DNA of 64,000 nucleotides from Lachnospiraceae bacterium (GCA_949383255.1 CASJPF010000004.1:62001-126000), one strand, 5' to 3'; numbered from the stretch's first letter, positions 36,790 through 46,280 are shown. Translations and numbers: made by a program. Notes: generated by a model not told the origin, from the letters alone.

Positions 36790-38289
36790 TTATTTGTTTG
36801 GATGAGAATTTTTCGGGAGAGTAGATTTTTCTTTGTCAGAGTAAAGCTGTTCAGAATGTGTTTCGTCAGGATAATCTTCCTCAAAATATTCTTCGTCAGG
36901 ATAATCTTCTCTATTGGAATAATTTTCATTGGAATATTCTTCTTCAAAATAATCTTCCTCAGAATATTCCTCATCAGAATAATTTTCATCGGGATAGTCT
37001 TCTTCATCAGAATAGTTTTCATCGGAATAATTTTCTTCAAAGTATTCTTCCTCAGAATATTCCTTATCAGGATTGTTTTCATCAGAGTACATTTTATTTG
37101 AATACTCCTTAGGGGGATAGATTTCTTCCGAATATTCTTCATTTGGATAGTCCTTGTTGAGATAGTTCTGTTCGGAATATGATTCGTCGGAATACTCCTC
37201 ATCAGAATATTGTTCGTCGCGATATTCGTCCTCATAATATTCCTCTTCATAGTATTCTTCGTCGGTATCATTTTCCTCATAATATTCCTCATTGAAATAT
37301 GGTTCTTCCTCGTAATACTCTTCATCTTCATCAATAGAATTGTTATCTTTCCGAAAGAAACTGTATACAGAGTAACAGATTAACGCTAATACTGCAAAGA
37401 TGGCGACTGCCAGTACAATGACCACAGGAGTGCCCAGTAAACTGCCGGAAATTTCTGAATTGTTTTCTTCTGTATCTTCCTCGGTCTGTGTGTCTGATGT
37501 CAAATCACTGCCCACATTGTCTGGCAAATCAACTTCATCATCAAGAATTGTGTTATCAGGTGAGGAAGGGGTTACTGTGACAGAAGCATTTGTGCCATTA
37601 AGTGGTGTGTCTGACAAAAATTCCGCAGAAACATATGCAGTATTGCCAGAATACTGAATTTGATACCAATTGTCTGTAGTTTTTCCAGTTACAGTAATTT
37701 CTTGACCATATTTTAGTGTACCTAGTTTTTTGTAGTCCTTGGAAGGTCCGCTGCGGACATTGAGTCCTGTCTGGGTTGCCGCATAGTACGTTCCGCTCAT
37801 AGGAGTCACAGAAAAACTGTTCTGGTTGGAAGAATTTTCAGAGGAAGCAGGAGGTTTTGCGGAGGGCGGCTCTGGCTGTGGTGTTATTGTTGTATCTGAT
37901 GAGGGTGGCTGTGGAGTCGGGTTTGGAACAGATTCTGTATTGGAAGCATCTGTGGAGGGTGTTCCAGTCGGTGTTTGGGATTCTTCGGGTTTCGGGAGAG
38001 TAGGGGACCCAACGGAAGGCGTGTCCGCGGGTGTATTTTCCGCGGGCTTACTCTCTACAGGGATATTTTCTGCGGGTGTGCTTTCCGCGGGGGGACTTTC
38101 CGAAGGGATATTTTCTGCGGGTGTGCTTTCTGTAGGCGTGCTCTCCACGGGGGGGTTCTGTGTAGGTGTGCTTTCAACAGGTGGAACATTGTTCTCAGCA
38201 GCTAAAACTGGTAGTGGCTTTACACAAAAAATCAGTGTTGCTGTGGTGTATAAAATTATTTTTTTGATTTTGAATAATCTTTTCTTCAC
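36790..38289 (-). CDS. Surface SH3 protein with Pro-rich stalk and Glu/Tyr/Ser-rich tail
   Basis: A 499-residue single-pass membrane protein. The order is: signal peptide (1-31); Pro/Glu/Ser/Thr stalk built from PAENTP/VESTPT-like units (about 35-165); one bacterial SH3 domain (about 167-228, GLNVRSGPSKDYKKLGTL); an acidic linker; a TM helix (about 283-308); and a tail of about 185 residues made of short units such as YSDEE, YSEE and DYPDEN. SH3 domains of this class bind cell-wall peptidoglycan. The tail after the TM should be cytoplasmic and is extremely acidic. The GTG start follows an AAGGAGG site. It is convergent with the small gene at 36344. Confidence 0.82.
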   Translation of the reverse strand: MKKRLFKIKKIILYTTATLIFCVKPLPVLAAENNVPPVESTPTQNPPVESTPTESTPAENIPSESPPAESTPAENIPVESKPAENTPADTPSVGSPTLPKPEESQTPTGTPSTDASNTESVPNPTPQPPSSDTTITPQPEPPSAKPPASSENSSNQNSFSVTPMSGTYYAATQTGLNVRSGPSKDYKKLGTLKYGQEITVTGKTTDNWYQIQYSGNTAYVSAEFLSDTPLNGTNASVTVTPSSPDNTILDDEVDLPDNVGSDLTSDTQTEEDTEENNSEISGSLLGTPVVIVLAVAIFAVLALICYSVYSFFRKDNNSIDEDEEYYEEEPYFNEEYYEENDTDEEYYEEEYYEDEYRDEQYSDEEYSDESYSEQNYLNKDYPNEEYSEEIYPPKEYSNKMYSDENNPDKEYSEEEYFEENYSDENYSDEEDYPDENYSDEEYSEEDYFEEEYSNENYSNREDYPDEEYFEEDYPDETHSEQLYSDKEKSTLPKNSHPNK

Positions 38290-38424
38290 AAAAGGAATCC
38301 TCCTTGTACTTTTGCAGGGAACTGTATTAGAAACAAACAGTTCCCAATAATTTTTATTTATAACATAGTTTATAGTATATCATGCCCGAAGAAAAGATTA
38401 TATATAAAAATTAAAAAAAATTTA

Positions 38425-38453
38425 TTGACAATTTGCGATAGATTTACTACTAT
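38425..38453 (+). promoter_or_regulatory. valS promoter
   Basis: Consensus -35 TTGACA (38425-38430), a 17-bp spacer and TACTAT (38448-38453). Transcription would start near 38460, almost on the ATG of the leader ORF 38462-38575. Confidence 0.65.
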
Positions 38454-38461
38454 AATAAAAT

Positions 38462-38575
38462 ATGAATATTCTCGAAAAGGAAGACCAAAGAGGTGTCTCC
38501 ATCGGTATTGATTCGCCTTTTGTTGCAGAAGAAATGGTCTGCAGGAAAGGTTTTTTTGTGTATAGAAAGGAGTAG
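38462..38575 (+). promoter_or_regulatory. valS leader: attenuator-type hairpin and 37-codon leader ORF
   Basis: The leader has no T-box motif. A terminator-like hairpin is formed by CCTTTT and TGCAGA (38516-38529) with TCTGCA and AAAGG (38538-38550), followed by seven T residues. An earlier AAAAGG (38475-38480) and AGACC (38482-38486) could pair with CCTTTT and GGTCT and disrupt it. A leaderless ORF of 37 codons with four Val codons runs through the hairpin and stops just before valS. This fits transcription attenuation, but its signal is unknown. Confidence 0.45.
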
Positions 38576-38578
38576 AAT

Positions 38579-41233
38579 ATGGGTAGAGAGTTGGCAAAGA
38601 CTTATGACCCACATGGTCTAGAGGACAAGATTTATCAGAGGTGGATGGAGCGAAAATATTTTCATGCAGAGGTTGACAGAAGCAAAAAACCATTTACCAT
38701 TGTGATTCCACCTCCCAATATTACAGGACAGCTTCATATGGGACATGCACTTGACAATACAATGCAAGATATTTTGATTCGATTTCGGCGCATGCAGGGA
38801 TACAATACACTCTGGCAGCCGGGAACGGACCATGCCAGTATTGCTACAGAAGTCAAGATTATAGAGAAGCTGAAAGAGGAAGGCATAGATAAGCACGATT
38901 TGGGAAGAGAAAAATTTCTTGAGCGTGCTTGGGATTGGAAAAAAGAGTATGGCGGTCGGATTATTAGCCAGTTAAAGAAATTAGGTTCTTCGTGTGATTG
39001 GGATCGGGAACGCTTTACTATGGACGAGGGCTGTAACAAAGCCGTGACAGAAGTGTTCTGCAAGATGCATGAAAAAGGATATATCTATAAGGGTGCAAGA
39101 ATGATTAACTGGTGTCCAGTTTGCAATACTTCTATCTCAGATGCTGAGGTTGAGTACGAAGAGCAAGCAGGGCATTTGTGGCATATAAAATATCCAGTTT
39201 TAAAAGAAGATGGCACAGAATCCGGAGAGTATTTAACGTTTGCGACAACACGGCCTGAGACAATGTTGGGAGATACTGCGGTGGCGATTCATCCAGAGGA
39301 TAAGCGATATGCGCATCTGCGTGGAAAGAAGCTGATGCTTCCTTTGATGAACCGTGAGATTCCGGTGGTGGAAGATACGTATGTTGATATGGAGTTTGGG
39401 ACAGGTGTGGTAAAAATTACGCCAGCACATGATCCAAATGATTTTGAGGTTGGAAAGCGGCATAACCTGCCAATTGTCAATATTATGAATGATAATGCGA
39501 CCATTAATGAAAATGGTGGCAAATATGCGGGTATGGATCGCTATGAGGCGAGAAAGGCTATTGTCGCGGAACTTGACGCGATGGGGCTTCTTGTAAAAGT
39601 AGAGGATTACAGCCATAATGTAGGGACACATGACCGCTGTAAGACAACGATTGAGCCTCTTGTAAAACAACAGTGGTTTGTCAGAATGAGTGAATTGATT
39701 CAGCCGGCAGTGGAAGCAGTAAAGAACGGTGCAATTAAATTGATTCCAGAACGTATGGAAAAGACCTACTATAATTGGACGGATAATATTAAGGACTGGT
39801 GCATTTCCAGACAGCTTTGGTGGGGGCATCGGATTCCGGCCTACTATTGTGATGCATGTGGAGAGATTGTTGTTGCAAAAGAGATGCCTGAAGTTTGTCC
39901 AAAGTGTGGTGGCAAACATTTTACACAGGACCCAGACACGCTCGACACATGGTTTTCCTCTGCACTCTGGCCATTTTCAACGCTTGGATGGCCTGACAAA
40001 ACAGAAGCGTTAGATTATTTTTATCCAACAGATGTACTTGTGACAGGGTATGATATTATCTTTTTCTGGGTAATTCGCATGATTTTCTCGGGGTATGAAC
40101 ATATGGGAACAAAGCCATTCCATACTGTGTTGTTTCATGGGTTGGTGCGTGACGCGCAAGGGCGAAAGATGTCAAAATCTTTAGGAAATGGTATTGACCC
40201 ACTTGAAGTTATTGAGCAGTATGGTGCGGATGCACTGCGGATGACTTTAATTACAGGAAATGCGCCTGGAAATGATATGCGCTTTTATTATGAGCGCGTG
40301 GAGGCAAATCGAAACTTTGCAAATAAAATTTGGAATGCATCGCGCTTTATTATGATGAATATGGAAGGCAAGACCGTGACAGATGCTTCTGACTCTTTAG
40401 AGCCAGCGGACCGTTGGATTTTATCTAAACTGAACAGCCTTGTGAAAGAGGTTACTGACAATATGGAGAGTTTTGAACTAGGGATTGCTGTTCAGAAGAT
40501 TTATGATTTTATTTGGGATGAGTTCTGTGACTGGTATATTGAGATGGTTAAGCCAAGACTCTATAATTCCGATAATATGTGTTCGCAAAATGCGGTGCTG
40601 TGGACATTAAAGACAGTGTTGATTGATGCATTGAAACTTTTGCATCCATATATGCCATTTATCACAGAGGAAATTTTCTGTACACTTCAGTCCGAGGAAG
40701 AGTCCATTATGGTATCAAAGTGGCCAGAGTATACAGAAACACGCAGCTTTAAAAAGGATGAAAAAGAGATTGAGATTATCAAAGAGGCAGTGCGCGGCAT
40801 TAGAAATGTGCGCACAAAGATGAATGTGGCGCCTTCAAAGAAGGCACATGTTTTTGTTGTCTCTGACAAGGCGGAAATTAGGGAGACTTTTACAGAAGGA
40901 AAACTGTTCTTTGCGTCACTTGCTTACGCGTCTGATGTACAGATTCAAGATAACAAAAATGGAATTGCAGAGGATGCAGTTTCTGTTGTGATTGCCAATG
41001 CTAACATTTATATTCCTTTTGCGGAACTGGTTGATATCACACAGGAGATCGCGCGCTTAGAAAAGGAAGAGAAACGATTGGAAGGTGAGCTTGCACGCGT
41101 GAATGGGATGTTGAACAATGAAAGATTTATGTCAAAGGCGCCGGAGGCAAAGATTGCCGAGGAAAGGGAAAAATTGGCAAAATATGTACAAATGAAGGAA
41201 CAAGTCACAGAACGGCTTGCGCAATTGAGGTAA
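38579..41233 (+). CDS. valS: Valine--tRNA ligase
   Basis: ValRS charges tRNA-Val and hydrolyses mischarged Thr-tRNA-Val. The 884-residue protein has the class I motifs HMGH (in [10 protein letters not shown], about 46-49) and KMSKS (in [11 protein letters not shown]). The CP1 editing domain (about 190-340, with [10 protein letters not shown]) and a zinc-binding Cys cluster (CDACGEI...CPKCGGK) are also present. The C-terminal coiled-coil arm ends with ERLAQLR. The start has AAAGGAG upstream. Control is discussed under the leader feature. Confidence 0.98.
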   Translation: MGRELAKTYDPHGLEDKIYQRWMERKYFHAEVDRSKKPFTIVIPPPNITGQLHMGHALDNTMQDILIRFRRMQGYNTLWQPGTDHASIATEVKIIEKLKEEGIDKHDLGREKFLERAWDWKKEYGGRIISQLKKLGSSCDWDRERFTMDEGCNKAVTEVFCKMHEKGYIYKGARMINWCPVCNTSISDAEVEYEEQAGHLWHIKYPVLKEDGTESGEYLTFATTRPETMLGDTAVAIHPEDKRYAHLRGKKLMLPLMNREIPVVEDTYVDMEFGTGVVKITPAHDPNDFEVGKRHNLPIVNIMNDNATINENGGKYAGMDRYEARKAIVAELDAMGLLVKVEDYSHNVGTHDRCKTTIEPLVKQQWFVRMSELIQPAVEAVKNGAIKLIPERMEKTYYNWTDNIKDWCISRQLWWGHRIPAYYCDACGEIVVAKEMPEVCPKCGGKHFTQDPDTLDTWFSSALWPFSTLGWPDKTEALDYFYPTDVLVTGYDIIFFWVIRMIFSGYEHMGTKPFHTVLFHGLVRDAQGRKMSKSLGNGIDPLEVIEQYGADALRMTLITGNAPGNDMRFYYERVEANRNFANKIWNASRFIMMNMEGKTVTDASDSLEPADRWILSKLNSLVKEVTDNMESFELGIAVQKIYDFIWDEFCDWYIEMVKPRLYNSDNMCSQNAVLWTLKTVLIDALKLLHPYMPFITEEIFCTLQSEEESIMVSKWPEYTETRSFKKDEKEIEIIKEAVRGIRNVRTKMNVAPSKKAHVFVVSDKAEIRETFTEGKLFFASLAYASDVQIQDNKNGIAEDAVSVVIANANIYIPFAELVDITQEIARLEKEEKRLEGELARVNGMLNNERFMSKAPEAKIAEEREKLAKYVQMKEQVTERLAQLR

Positions 41234-41289
41234 ATCGTGTTACAATAAAGACATAAGAGGGCGATTTATGCCTTCTCGGAGGTGAGCAG

Positions 41290-42675
41290 ATGGTTAATGT
41301 CAAATCTTATGTCAGAATAGCAGACGATAAAACGGAAGCGTGGCTTTACTTGTGCGCGCCCGAAGAAGGCACAAGGTACGAAAAGCCAGAGATTATACGA
41401 TACCTTCAGCTAAACGGGGTGGTTGCGGGTATCAATGAGTCACATGTAGCGGCAATGTGTAAGAAACAGATTTATGAGCGTGAAGTAAAGATAGCATCCA
41501 GTGAAAAAGGAGATCCAGGAAGCGCAGGGCGGTTTGAATTTTTCTTTAACACAGAAAAACCAAAGCCAGAAATCCGAAAAGATGGCACAGTAGATTACAG
41601 GAGTATGTCTCTTGTGCAGAATGCGGAGGAGGGACAGTTACTTGCTGTGTACCATCCTGCGATTCAGGGAACTGCTGGAAGAGATGTCACTGGCGCTATG
41701 GAAAAGGCAAATACATACAAGGAACTTCGACCACTTACCGGAAAGGGAATCAGCAATGAGGAAGATCCAAATAAATACTACGCAGCCAAAGCTGGTAAAA
41801 TTGAGTATGACGGTGATAATAAGCTGTCTGTGGTAGAAGTATATGAAGTTCAGGGTGGATGCGACTACGCGAACAATGCGCTGGTCGATTTTAATGGAGA
41901 TGTAATTATCCATGGAAATGTGGAGGCCGGAGTTACAATTCATGCTGGAAAAAGTCTTACTGTTGACGGCGTAGTTGAGTCGGCAAACATAACGGCGGGG
42001 GGCACCGTCTGCCTGAAACGCGGTATGCAGGGGGCAGGAAAAGGTGCGATTATTGCAGGCGGAGATATCTTTACAGAATTTATCGAATATGCGAATGTCA
42101 GTGCGGGCGGAAGCGTTCAGTCGAATGTTATTCTAAATTCAAAGGTTACTGCTGGAGATCAGATTACACTTACAGGTAAGAAAGGACTGATTGCCGGTGG
42201 ATATGTGCATGCAATGATGGGCGTGAGCTGTCAGAATGCAGGCAATATGTCAGAGATTAAGACGGGAATCCATGTAGGTGTAATGCCAGAGATTATGGAG
42301 AAGCGTATTGAGGTGAATGAACAGTACAATAAGCTCAATCAGGAATTGGATGAAGTGGCAGCAGGAATGGCAAAAATTTTACGTGTCAGACAACAGACAG
42401 GAGAGCTTAATGAACAGCTTCAAGCACATCTCAATGACCTTAAAGTTAGAAAAAATCAGATTTATGTGAAGTGCATGACAGCGAAGCGGCAGGCTGACGA
42501 ACTAGAGAATACGATACTGAAATCAAGAGAGGCCAAGATTAAAATTAGTGGAAATATTTATAAGGGTACTGTTATCAGTATTGATGATAATCGAATGGTC
42601 ATTAATCGTGACACAAGCTTTATGGAGTATTCTGCGCAGAATGGTGTGATTGTCGGGACGGTGGTCGTTATCTAA
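41290..42675 (+). CDS. FapA-like (DUF342) polymer-forming protein
   Basis: A 461-residue DUF342 protein related to FapA. Residues 1-150 form the N-terminal alpha/beta unit. About 165-320 is a right-handed beta-helix made of short Gly-rich turns (VIIHGNVEAGVTIHAGKSL; GGDIFTEFIEYANVSAGGSV). About 325-410 is a coiled coil (KRIEVNEQYNKLNQELDEVAAGM), and a small beta domain closes the protein. Relatives are linked to polar flagella, cell surface and sporulation. Its exact role is unknown. It is soluble, with no signal peptide. The GGAGGTGAGCAG site supports the start. Confidence 0.85.
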   Translation: MVNVKSYVRIADDKTEAWLYLCAPEEGTRYEKPEIIRYLQLNGVVAGINESHVAAMCKKQIYEREVKIASSEKGDPGSAGRFEFFFNTEKPKPEIRKDGTVDYRSMSLVQNAEEGQLLAVYHPAIQGTAGRDVTGAMEKANTYKELRPLTGKGISNEEDPNKYYAAKAGKIEYDGDNKLSVVEVYEVQGGCDYANNALVDFNGDVIIHGNVEAGVTIHAGKSLTVDGVVESANITAGGTVCLKRGMQGAGKGAIIAGGDIFTEFIEYANVSAGGSVQSNVILNSKVTAGDQITLTGKKGLIAGGYVHAMMGVSCQNAGNMSEIKTGIHVGVMPEIMEKRIEVNEQYNKLNQELDEVAAGMAKILRVRQQTGELNEQLQAHLNDLKVRKNQIYVKCMTAKRQADELENTILKSREAKIKISGNIYKGTVISIDDNRMVINRDTSFMEYSAQNGVIVGTVVVI

Positions 42676-42717
42676 AAACAATATGGTACAATCCAATCCA
42701 CTACAGGATTCCGCTAT

Positions 42718-42750
42718 AAAAGGGTTCGCGTTTCGAGGCGAGCCTTTTTT
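42718..42750 (+). terminator. Terminator after the FapA-like gene
   Basis: AAAAGGGTTCGC (42718-42729) pairs with GCGAGCCTTTTTT (42738-42750). GTGCACATGGGTACTC directly behind it resembles the first 15 bases of the dispersed repeat, with no further modules. Confidence 0.7.
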
Positions 42751-42815
42751 GTGCACATGGGTACTCAAAGAAAGATTGTTAGCGAATTGGCAAACGTGTG
42801 ATCAGAGGAAAAACG

Positions 42816-44192
42816 ATGGAGGAAAAACAAATACAAAATTATGCTGCGGCGGAACAGTTTTTGGCAGAGGTTCCAAAGTTTACCAAGAAAAATCTGTTAG
42901 AAGATACAAAAAAATTTTATCAATATATACAGAGTTGTGCAGATGGCAGGTATTGCGAGGAGCGTTTGGGGAAAATTGTGCATGTGGCAGGGACCAACGG
43001 AAAGGGGTCTGTGTGCGCTTATTTGCAGAGCATATGTAAGGAGAGCGGTTATCGGACTGGTATGTTTACTTCTCCTCATCTAATGACAACAAGGGAGCGT
43101 TTTTGTATAGATGGCAGTGTTTTGTCCGAGGAGGAATTTTTAAATGCATTCCGTTGGCTTTCAAATCAGATTACAGCATATCATGCAATTCAGCCAGAGT
43201 ATAGTCCAACATATTTTGAACGGCTGTTTTTTATGGGGGTGTATATATTTGCGAGGGCGCAGATTGATGTTTTGCTATTGGAGACAGGACTTGGAGGACG
43301 TCTTGACACGACAAATGTAATAAAGAATCCTGTCCTCACAATAATTACAGAAATTGGTCTAGATCACATGGAGTATCTTGGAGACACAATTGATAAGATT
43401 GCAATCGAGAAGGCTGGGATTTTGAAATCTGGAGTGCCTGTCGTATTCTCGGACAGAAAAAAGGAAGCTTCCGCAGTTATCTGTGAGAAAGCGCAAAAAC
43501 TTGGCTGCAAATGTCATGCAGTGTCAAAAAAGGACTATAAAATAAATGAAATTCAGAAAAAATTCATTGATTTTTCTGCTGTCAGTCGTTATTATGATTA
43601 TGGTAGATTGATTGTGGATACAACGGGAGTTTATCAGGTGGAGAACGCGGCAGTTGCAATTCGTGCCGCTGAAGTTTTAAAGAGGGATTGTGGTTTTGAG
43701 AACATTACTGTAGCGTTGATAAAAAATGGAATTAGAAAGATGCACTGGGCTTGCCGGATGGAAGAGGTTGTGCCGGGAGTATATATTGACGGTGCGCACA
43801 ATGAAGATGGGATTGCGGCGTTTGTACGATCGTTGAAACAGGCGCCGATATTTACAGATACAAAATGTAAGTTTGATAAAAGGTGTGTGCTTATTTTTTC
43901 TGTTGTCAAAGATAAGCAATATGATAACATGATAGAAATGCTCTGTAGGCTTCCTATGGTTACGGATTTTGTGATTACGCATATTCCGGGTGAGCGGGGA
44001 GCGAAACTGGCAGAGCTGAGGAGTTTGTTTGACAGATATGCCGGCGGGAACACGCAGGGGATATATACTTATGAAAAAGTAGAGGATGCGGTTGCATTTG
44101 GTTTGTCAGTCGGAAGAGATGGAGGCAGAGTATATATTGTCGGGTCGCTGTATCTGGCAGGGATTGTGGAGGAGCTCTTTGCTCTAAGATGA
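42816..44192 (+). CDS. folC: Bifunctional folylpolyglutamate/dihydrofolate synthase
   Basis: FolC adds glutamate residues to folates (and in many bacteria makes dihydrofolate from dihydropteroate). The 458-residue protein has the P-loop GTNGKGSV (about 57-64), the following TSPHL motif, the omega-loop GLGGRLDTTN and the C-terminal IDGAHN. It belongs to the Mur ligase superfamily. I use ATG 42816, which has an AGAGGA site, rather than the GTG at 42798. DHFR, a linked step of folate metabolism, is encoded at 59.1 kb. Confidence 0.95.
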   Translation: MEEKQIQNYAAAEQFLAEVPKFTKKNLLEDTKKFYQYIQSCADGRYCEERLGKIVHVAGTNGKGSVCAYLQSICKESGYRTGMFTSPHLMTTRERFCIDGSVLSEEEFLNAFRWLSNQITAYHAIQPEYSPTYFERLFFMGVYIFARAQIDVLLLETGLGGRLDTTNVIKNPVLTIITEIGLDHMEYLGDTIDKIAIEKAGILKSGVPVVFSDRKKEASAVICEKAQKLGCKCHAVSKKDYKINEIQKKFIDFSAVSRYYDYGRLIVDTTGVYQVENAAVAIRAAEVLKRDCGFENITVALIKNGIRKMHWACRMEEVVPGVYIDGAHNEDGIAAFVRSLKQAPIFTDTKCKFDKRCVLIFSVVKDKQYDNMIEMLCRLPMVTDFVITHIPGERGAKLAELRSLFDRYAGGNTQGIYTYEKVEDAVAFGLSVGRDGGRVYIVGSLYLAGIVEELFALR

Positions 44193-44223
44193 CGTGATTC
44201 ATGGCGGCGTTTGGAGGAGTATT

Positions 44224-44373
44224 ATGATAGATTTTGAAGAAGAATTAAAGAAGTTTCATCCGAGCCTCGAGATTGAGGATGTGGAGGATGCAATATATAA
44301 TCAAGATGTGACAGACCTCGCGGATGTTTTGGTAAAATTAGTTAAGGAATCAAAAGAATCTGAGGAAGAGTAG
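44224..44373 (+). CDS. 49-residue acidic small protein
   Basis: A short ORF with an ideal GGAGG site 7 bases before ATG, between folC and the TPR gene. The 49-residue product is helical and acidic (IDFEEELKKFHPSLEIED; ADVLVKLVKESKESEEE). It ends 11 bases before the next start codon. Strong translation signals and tight spacing in the operon support it as a real gene. The function is unknown. It may be an adaptor of the TPR protein. Confidence 0.65.
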   Translation: MIDFEEELKKFHPSLEIEDVEDAIYNQDVTDLADVLVKLVKESKESEEE

Positions 44374-44384
44374 GGGAGCTTGAT

Positions 44385-45776
44385 ATGTATTGCTTTAATT
44401 GTGGATGTCTATTGTCGGAGAAGGATTTTTGTACGGGTTGTGGTGCAGACGTGGTGTTATACAAAAAAATTATGTATGCCGCCAACCGATTTTATAATGA
44501 TGCGTTAGATAAAGCGAAAGTGAGGGATTTGTCTGGCGCAGTGTCAAGTTTGCGCCAGTGTCTAAAATTGAATAAGTATCATATTGATGCTCGAAATCTG
44601 CTAGGTCTTGTGTACTTTGAGCGTGGAGAAGTGGTTGCAGCGCTGAGCGAGTGGGTGATGAGTAAAAATGTACGAGGTGAAAAAAATATTGCAAACGACT
44701 ACATAGATATGATACAAAACAATCCGGGAAGATTGGATTCTTTTAATCATACAATCAAAAAATATAATATGGCTTTGAATTACTGTCAGCAGGGAAGCCT
44801 TGACTTGGCGGTGATTCAGCTTAAGAAAGTCGTCTCAATGAACGCGCGATTTGTGCAGGCGAGGCAGTTGCTAGCACTTTTGTATTTGAATACACAGGAG
44901 TGGGACAAGGCTAAAAAGGAGCTTGAAAAAGCTCTCAGTATAGATACAAACAATACAATTACGTTGCGCTATCTAAAAGAAGTGGAGGAAATGACACCTG
45001 CAGATGAGGAGCGCGTGCGCAAAAAGAAAGAGGCTGTGGTATACCAAAGTGGCAATGAGACCGTGATTCAGCCAGTTGGGAAGAAGGATAGGACAGTTTT
45101 TCAGACAGTGATTAATATACTGATTGGTGTGGCGATTGGTGTGGCAATTGCAAGGTTCTTGGTGCTTCCGTCAAAGATACAGAAGGCTCAGACAGAAGTC
45201 AATGAGAAGTACAAGGCAGTCAGTGAGCAGTTGGATGCGAGAACCGTACAGATTGATGAGCTGACAGCACAGATTAAAGAATTAACACAGGAGAAAGATT
45301 CTTTGACAAACAGTTTGACAGAGGCTCAGGCAAACAAAGTACAGTTGATGGCCAATACGCAACTGATAGAGGCAGTCCTGATGAATATGAAAGGGACCGG
45401 AGATGAGATGGCTGTTGCGGAGGCATTAGAACAGATTAATGCAGAGTATTTGCAAAATGATGCCACAGAGAGTTACAAGGCGCTGTATGAAGCACTGCGG
45501 GAGGATGTGAGCAAAGTTGTAGCGAGAAATAGTTATAACACAGGCTACGATGCATACCGAGCGGAAGATTATGATACCGCTATCAAGAATCTTGAGCGAG
45601 CGTATTCGTATGATCCGACAAATGGTGAAGCGTTGTATAATCTTGGAAATTCCTATAATAAAAAGGGAGATCTGGACAAGGCAGTGGAGATATATGAACA
45701 GGTAGTGGAACTTTTCCCAAATACAGCGAAGGCAAGAAAGTCACAGAATTACATAAAGGAAATCAAAGGTGAATGA
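44385..45776 (+). CDS. Zinc-ribbon, TPR and coiled-coil membrane protein
   Basis: A 463-residue protein with an unusual layout. An N-terminal zinc ribbon (CFNCGC...CTGCGA, residues 3-22) is followed by TPR units (about 25-205) and one TM helix (about 240-262, TVINILIGVAIGVAIARFLVL). A coiled coil (about 265-320) precedes a second TPR set (about 385-460, YNTGYDAYRAEDYDTAIKNLERA). The zinc ribbon and first TPR block should be cytoplasmic and the second TPR block outside. TPR units bind peptides and partner proteins, so this looks like a membrane scaffold. The partner is unknown. Confidence 0.8.
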   Translation: MYCFNCGCLLSEKDFCTGCGADVVLYKKIMYAANRFYNDALDKAKVRDLSGAVSSLRQCLKLNKYHIDARNLLGLVYFERGEVVAALSEWVMSKNVRGEKNIANDYIDMIQNNPGRLDSFNHTIKKYNMALNYCQQGSLDLAVIQLKKVVSMNARFVQARQLLALLYLNTQEWDKAKKELEKALSIDTNNTITLRYLKEVEEMTPADEERVRKKKEAVVYQSGNETVIQPVGKKDRTVFQTVINILIGVAIGVAIARFLVLPSKIQKAQTEVNEKYKAVSEQLDARTVQIDELTAQIKELTQEKDSLTNSLTEAQANKVQLMANTQLIEAVLMNMKGTGDEMAVAEALEQINAEYLQNDATESYKALYEALREDVSKVVARNSYNTGYDAYRAEDYDTAIKNLERAYSYDPTNGEALYNLGNSYNKKGDLDKAVEIYEQVVELFPNTAKARKSQNYIKEIKGE

Positions 45777-45794
45777 TGGCATACCAAGAGATAC

Positions 45795-45830
45795 AAAAGA
45801 GGACATACCAGTTGGGTACGTCCTCTTTTT
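45795..45830 (+). terminator. Terminator after the TPR gene
   Basis: The stem AAAAGAGGACATACC (45795-45809) pairs with GGTACGTCCTCTTTT (45815-45829) and ends in T residues. Repeat copy B begins immediately after it. Confidence 0.85.
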
Positions 45831-45918
45831 ATGCACACGGGCGCCTAAATGAAATATGTCAGCAAGCTGACGGACGTCCGGCGCGCGAGCAGGGGAAGTA
45901 ACCTTACCCTGCTCGATT
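45831..45918 (+). repeat. Dispersed intergenic repeat, copy B
   Basis: The best-formed copy. GCACACGGGCGCC is followed by AAATGAAAT, the small hairpin GTCAGCAAGCTGAC (45858-45871), GGACGTCC, and the distal hairpin CGAGCAGGG...CCCTGCTCG (45886-45914). The distal stem has CAG/CTG where copy A has TAG/CTA, a compensatory change. Confidence 0.75.
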
Positions 45919-45962
45919 AAGAAAAGATGATTGAAAAATTGTAGGGAAATGGAGGAGCGTAA

Positions 45963-46280
45963 ATGGAACAGAATATGGAGGAGTATGCGATCATTGATAA
46001 TTATCTGTGTATAAAAATGCCACAGGAAGTAGATCATCATGGTGCCGCGGGTATTCGAGCGTGTGCGGATAGGCTGATTTTAGATGACAAAGTGAAAAAT
46101 ATAGTGTTTGATTTTGAAAACACAACGTTTATGGATAGTTCTGGTCTTGGGATTATTATAGGACGGTACCGTAAAATTTCCTGTTTTGGTGGAAAGGTGT
46201 ACGCAATTAACACAAATGAGCGCATTAGCAGAATTTTAAAGGCATCTGGCATGTCGGCTATTATAGAAATTCTGGTGTAA
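45963..46280 (+). CDS. spoIIAA: Anti-sigma F factor antagonist SpoIIAA
   Basis: A 105-residue STAS-domain protein. In its unphosphorylated form it binds SpoIIAB and frees sigma F in the forespore. The phosphorylation site is in FMDSSGLGI (Ser59 by analogy). The start has a GGAGG site. The order spoIIAA-spoIIAB-sigF is the complete sporulation operon. Confidence 0.93.
   Translation: MEQNMEEYAIIDNYLCIKMPQEVDHHGAAGIRACADRLILDDKVKNIVFDFENTTFMDSSGLGIIIGRYRKISCFGGKVYAINTNERISRILKASGMSAIIEILV

Noticed and set aside
36802-37112. Plus-strand ORFs and a CRISPR-like repetitive pattern opposite the SH3 gene
   Set aside because: The periodicity is the reverse complement of Glu/Tyr/Ser codon repeats with irregular unit length. 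There are no constant repeats with unique spacers and no cas genes.
37826-38350. Plus-strand Gly/Val-rich ORF
   Set aside because: Antisense shadow of the Pro/Glu/Ser stalk of the SH3 protein. It has no ribosome binding site.
38455-38578. T-box riboswitch in front of valS
   Set aside because: None of the T-box core sequences is present, and the leader is only about 120 bases.
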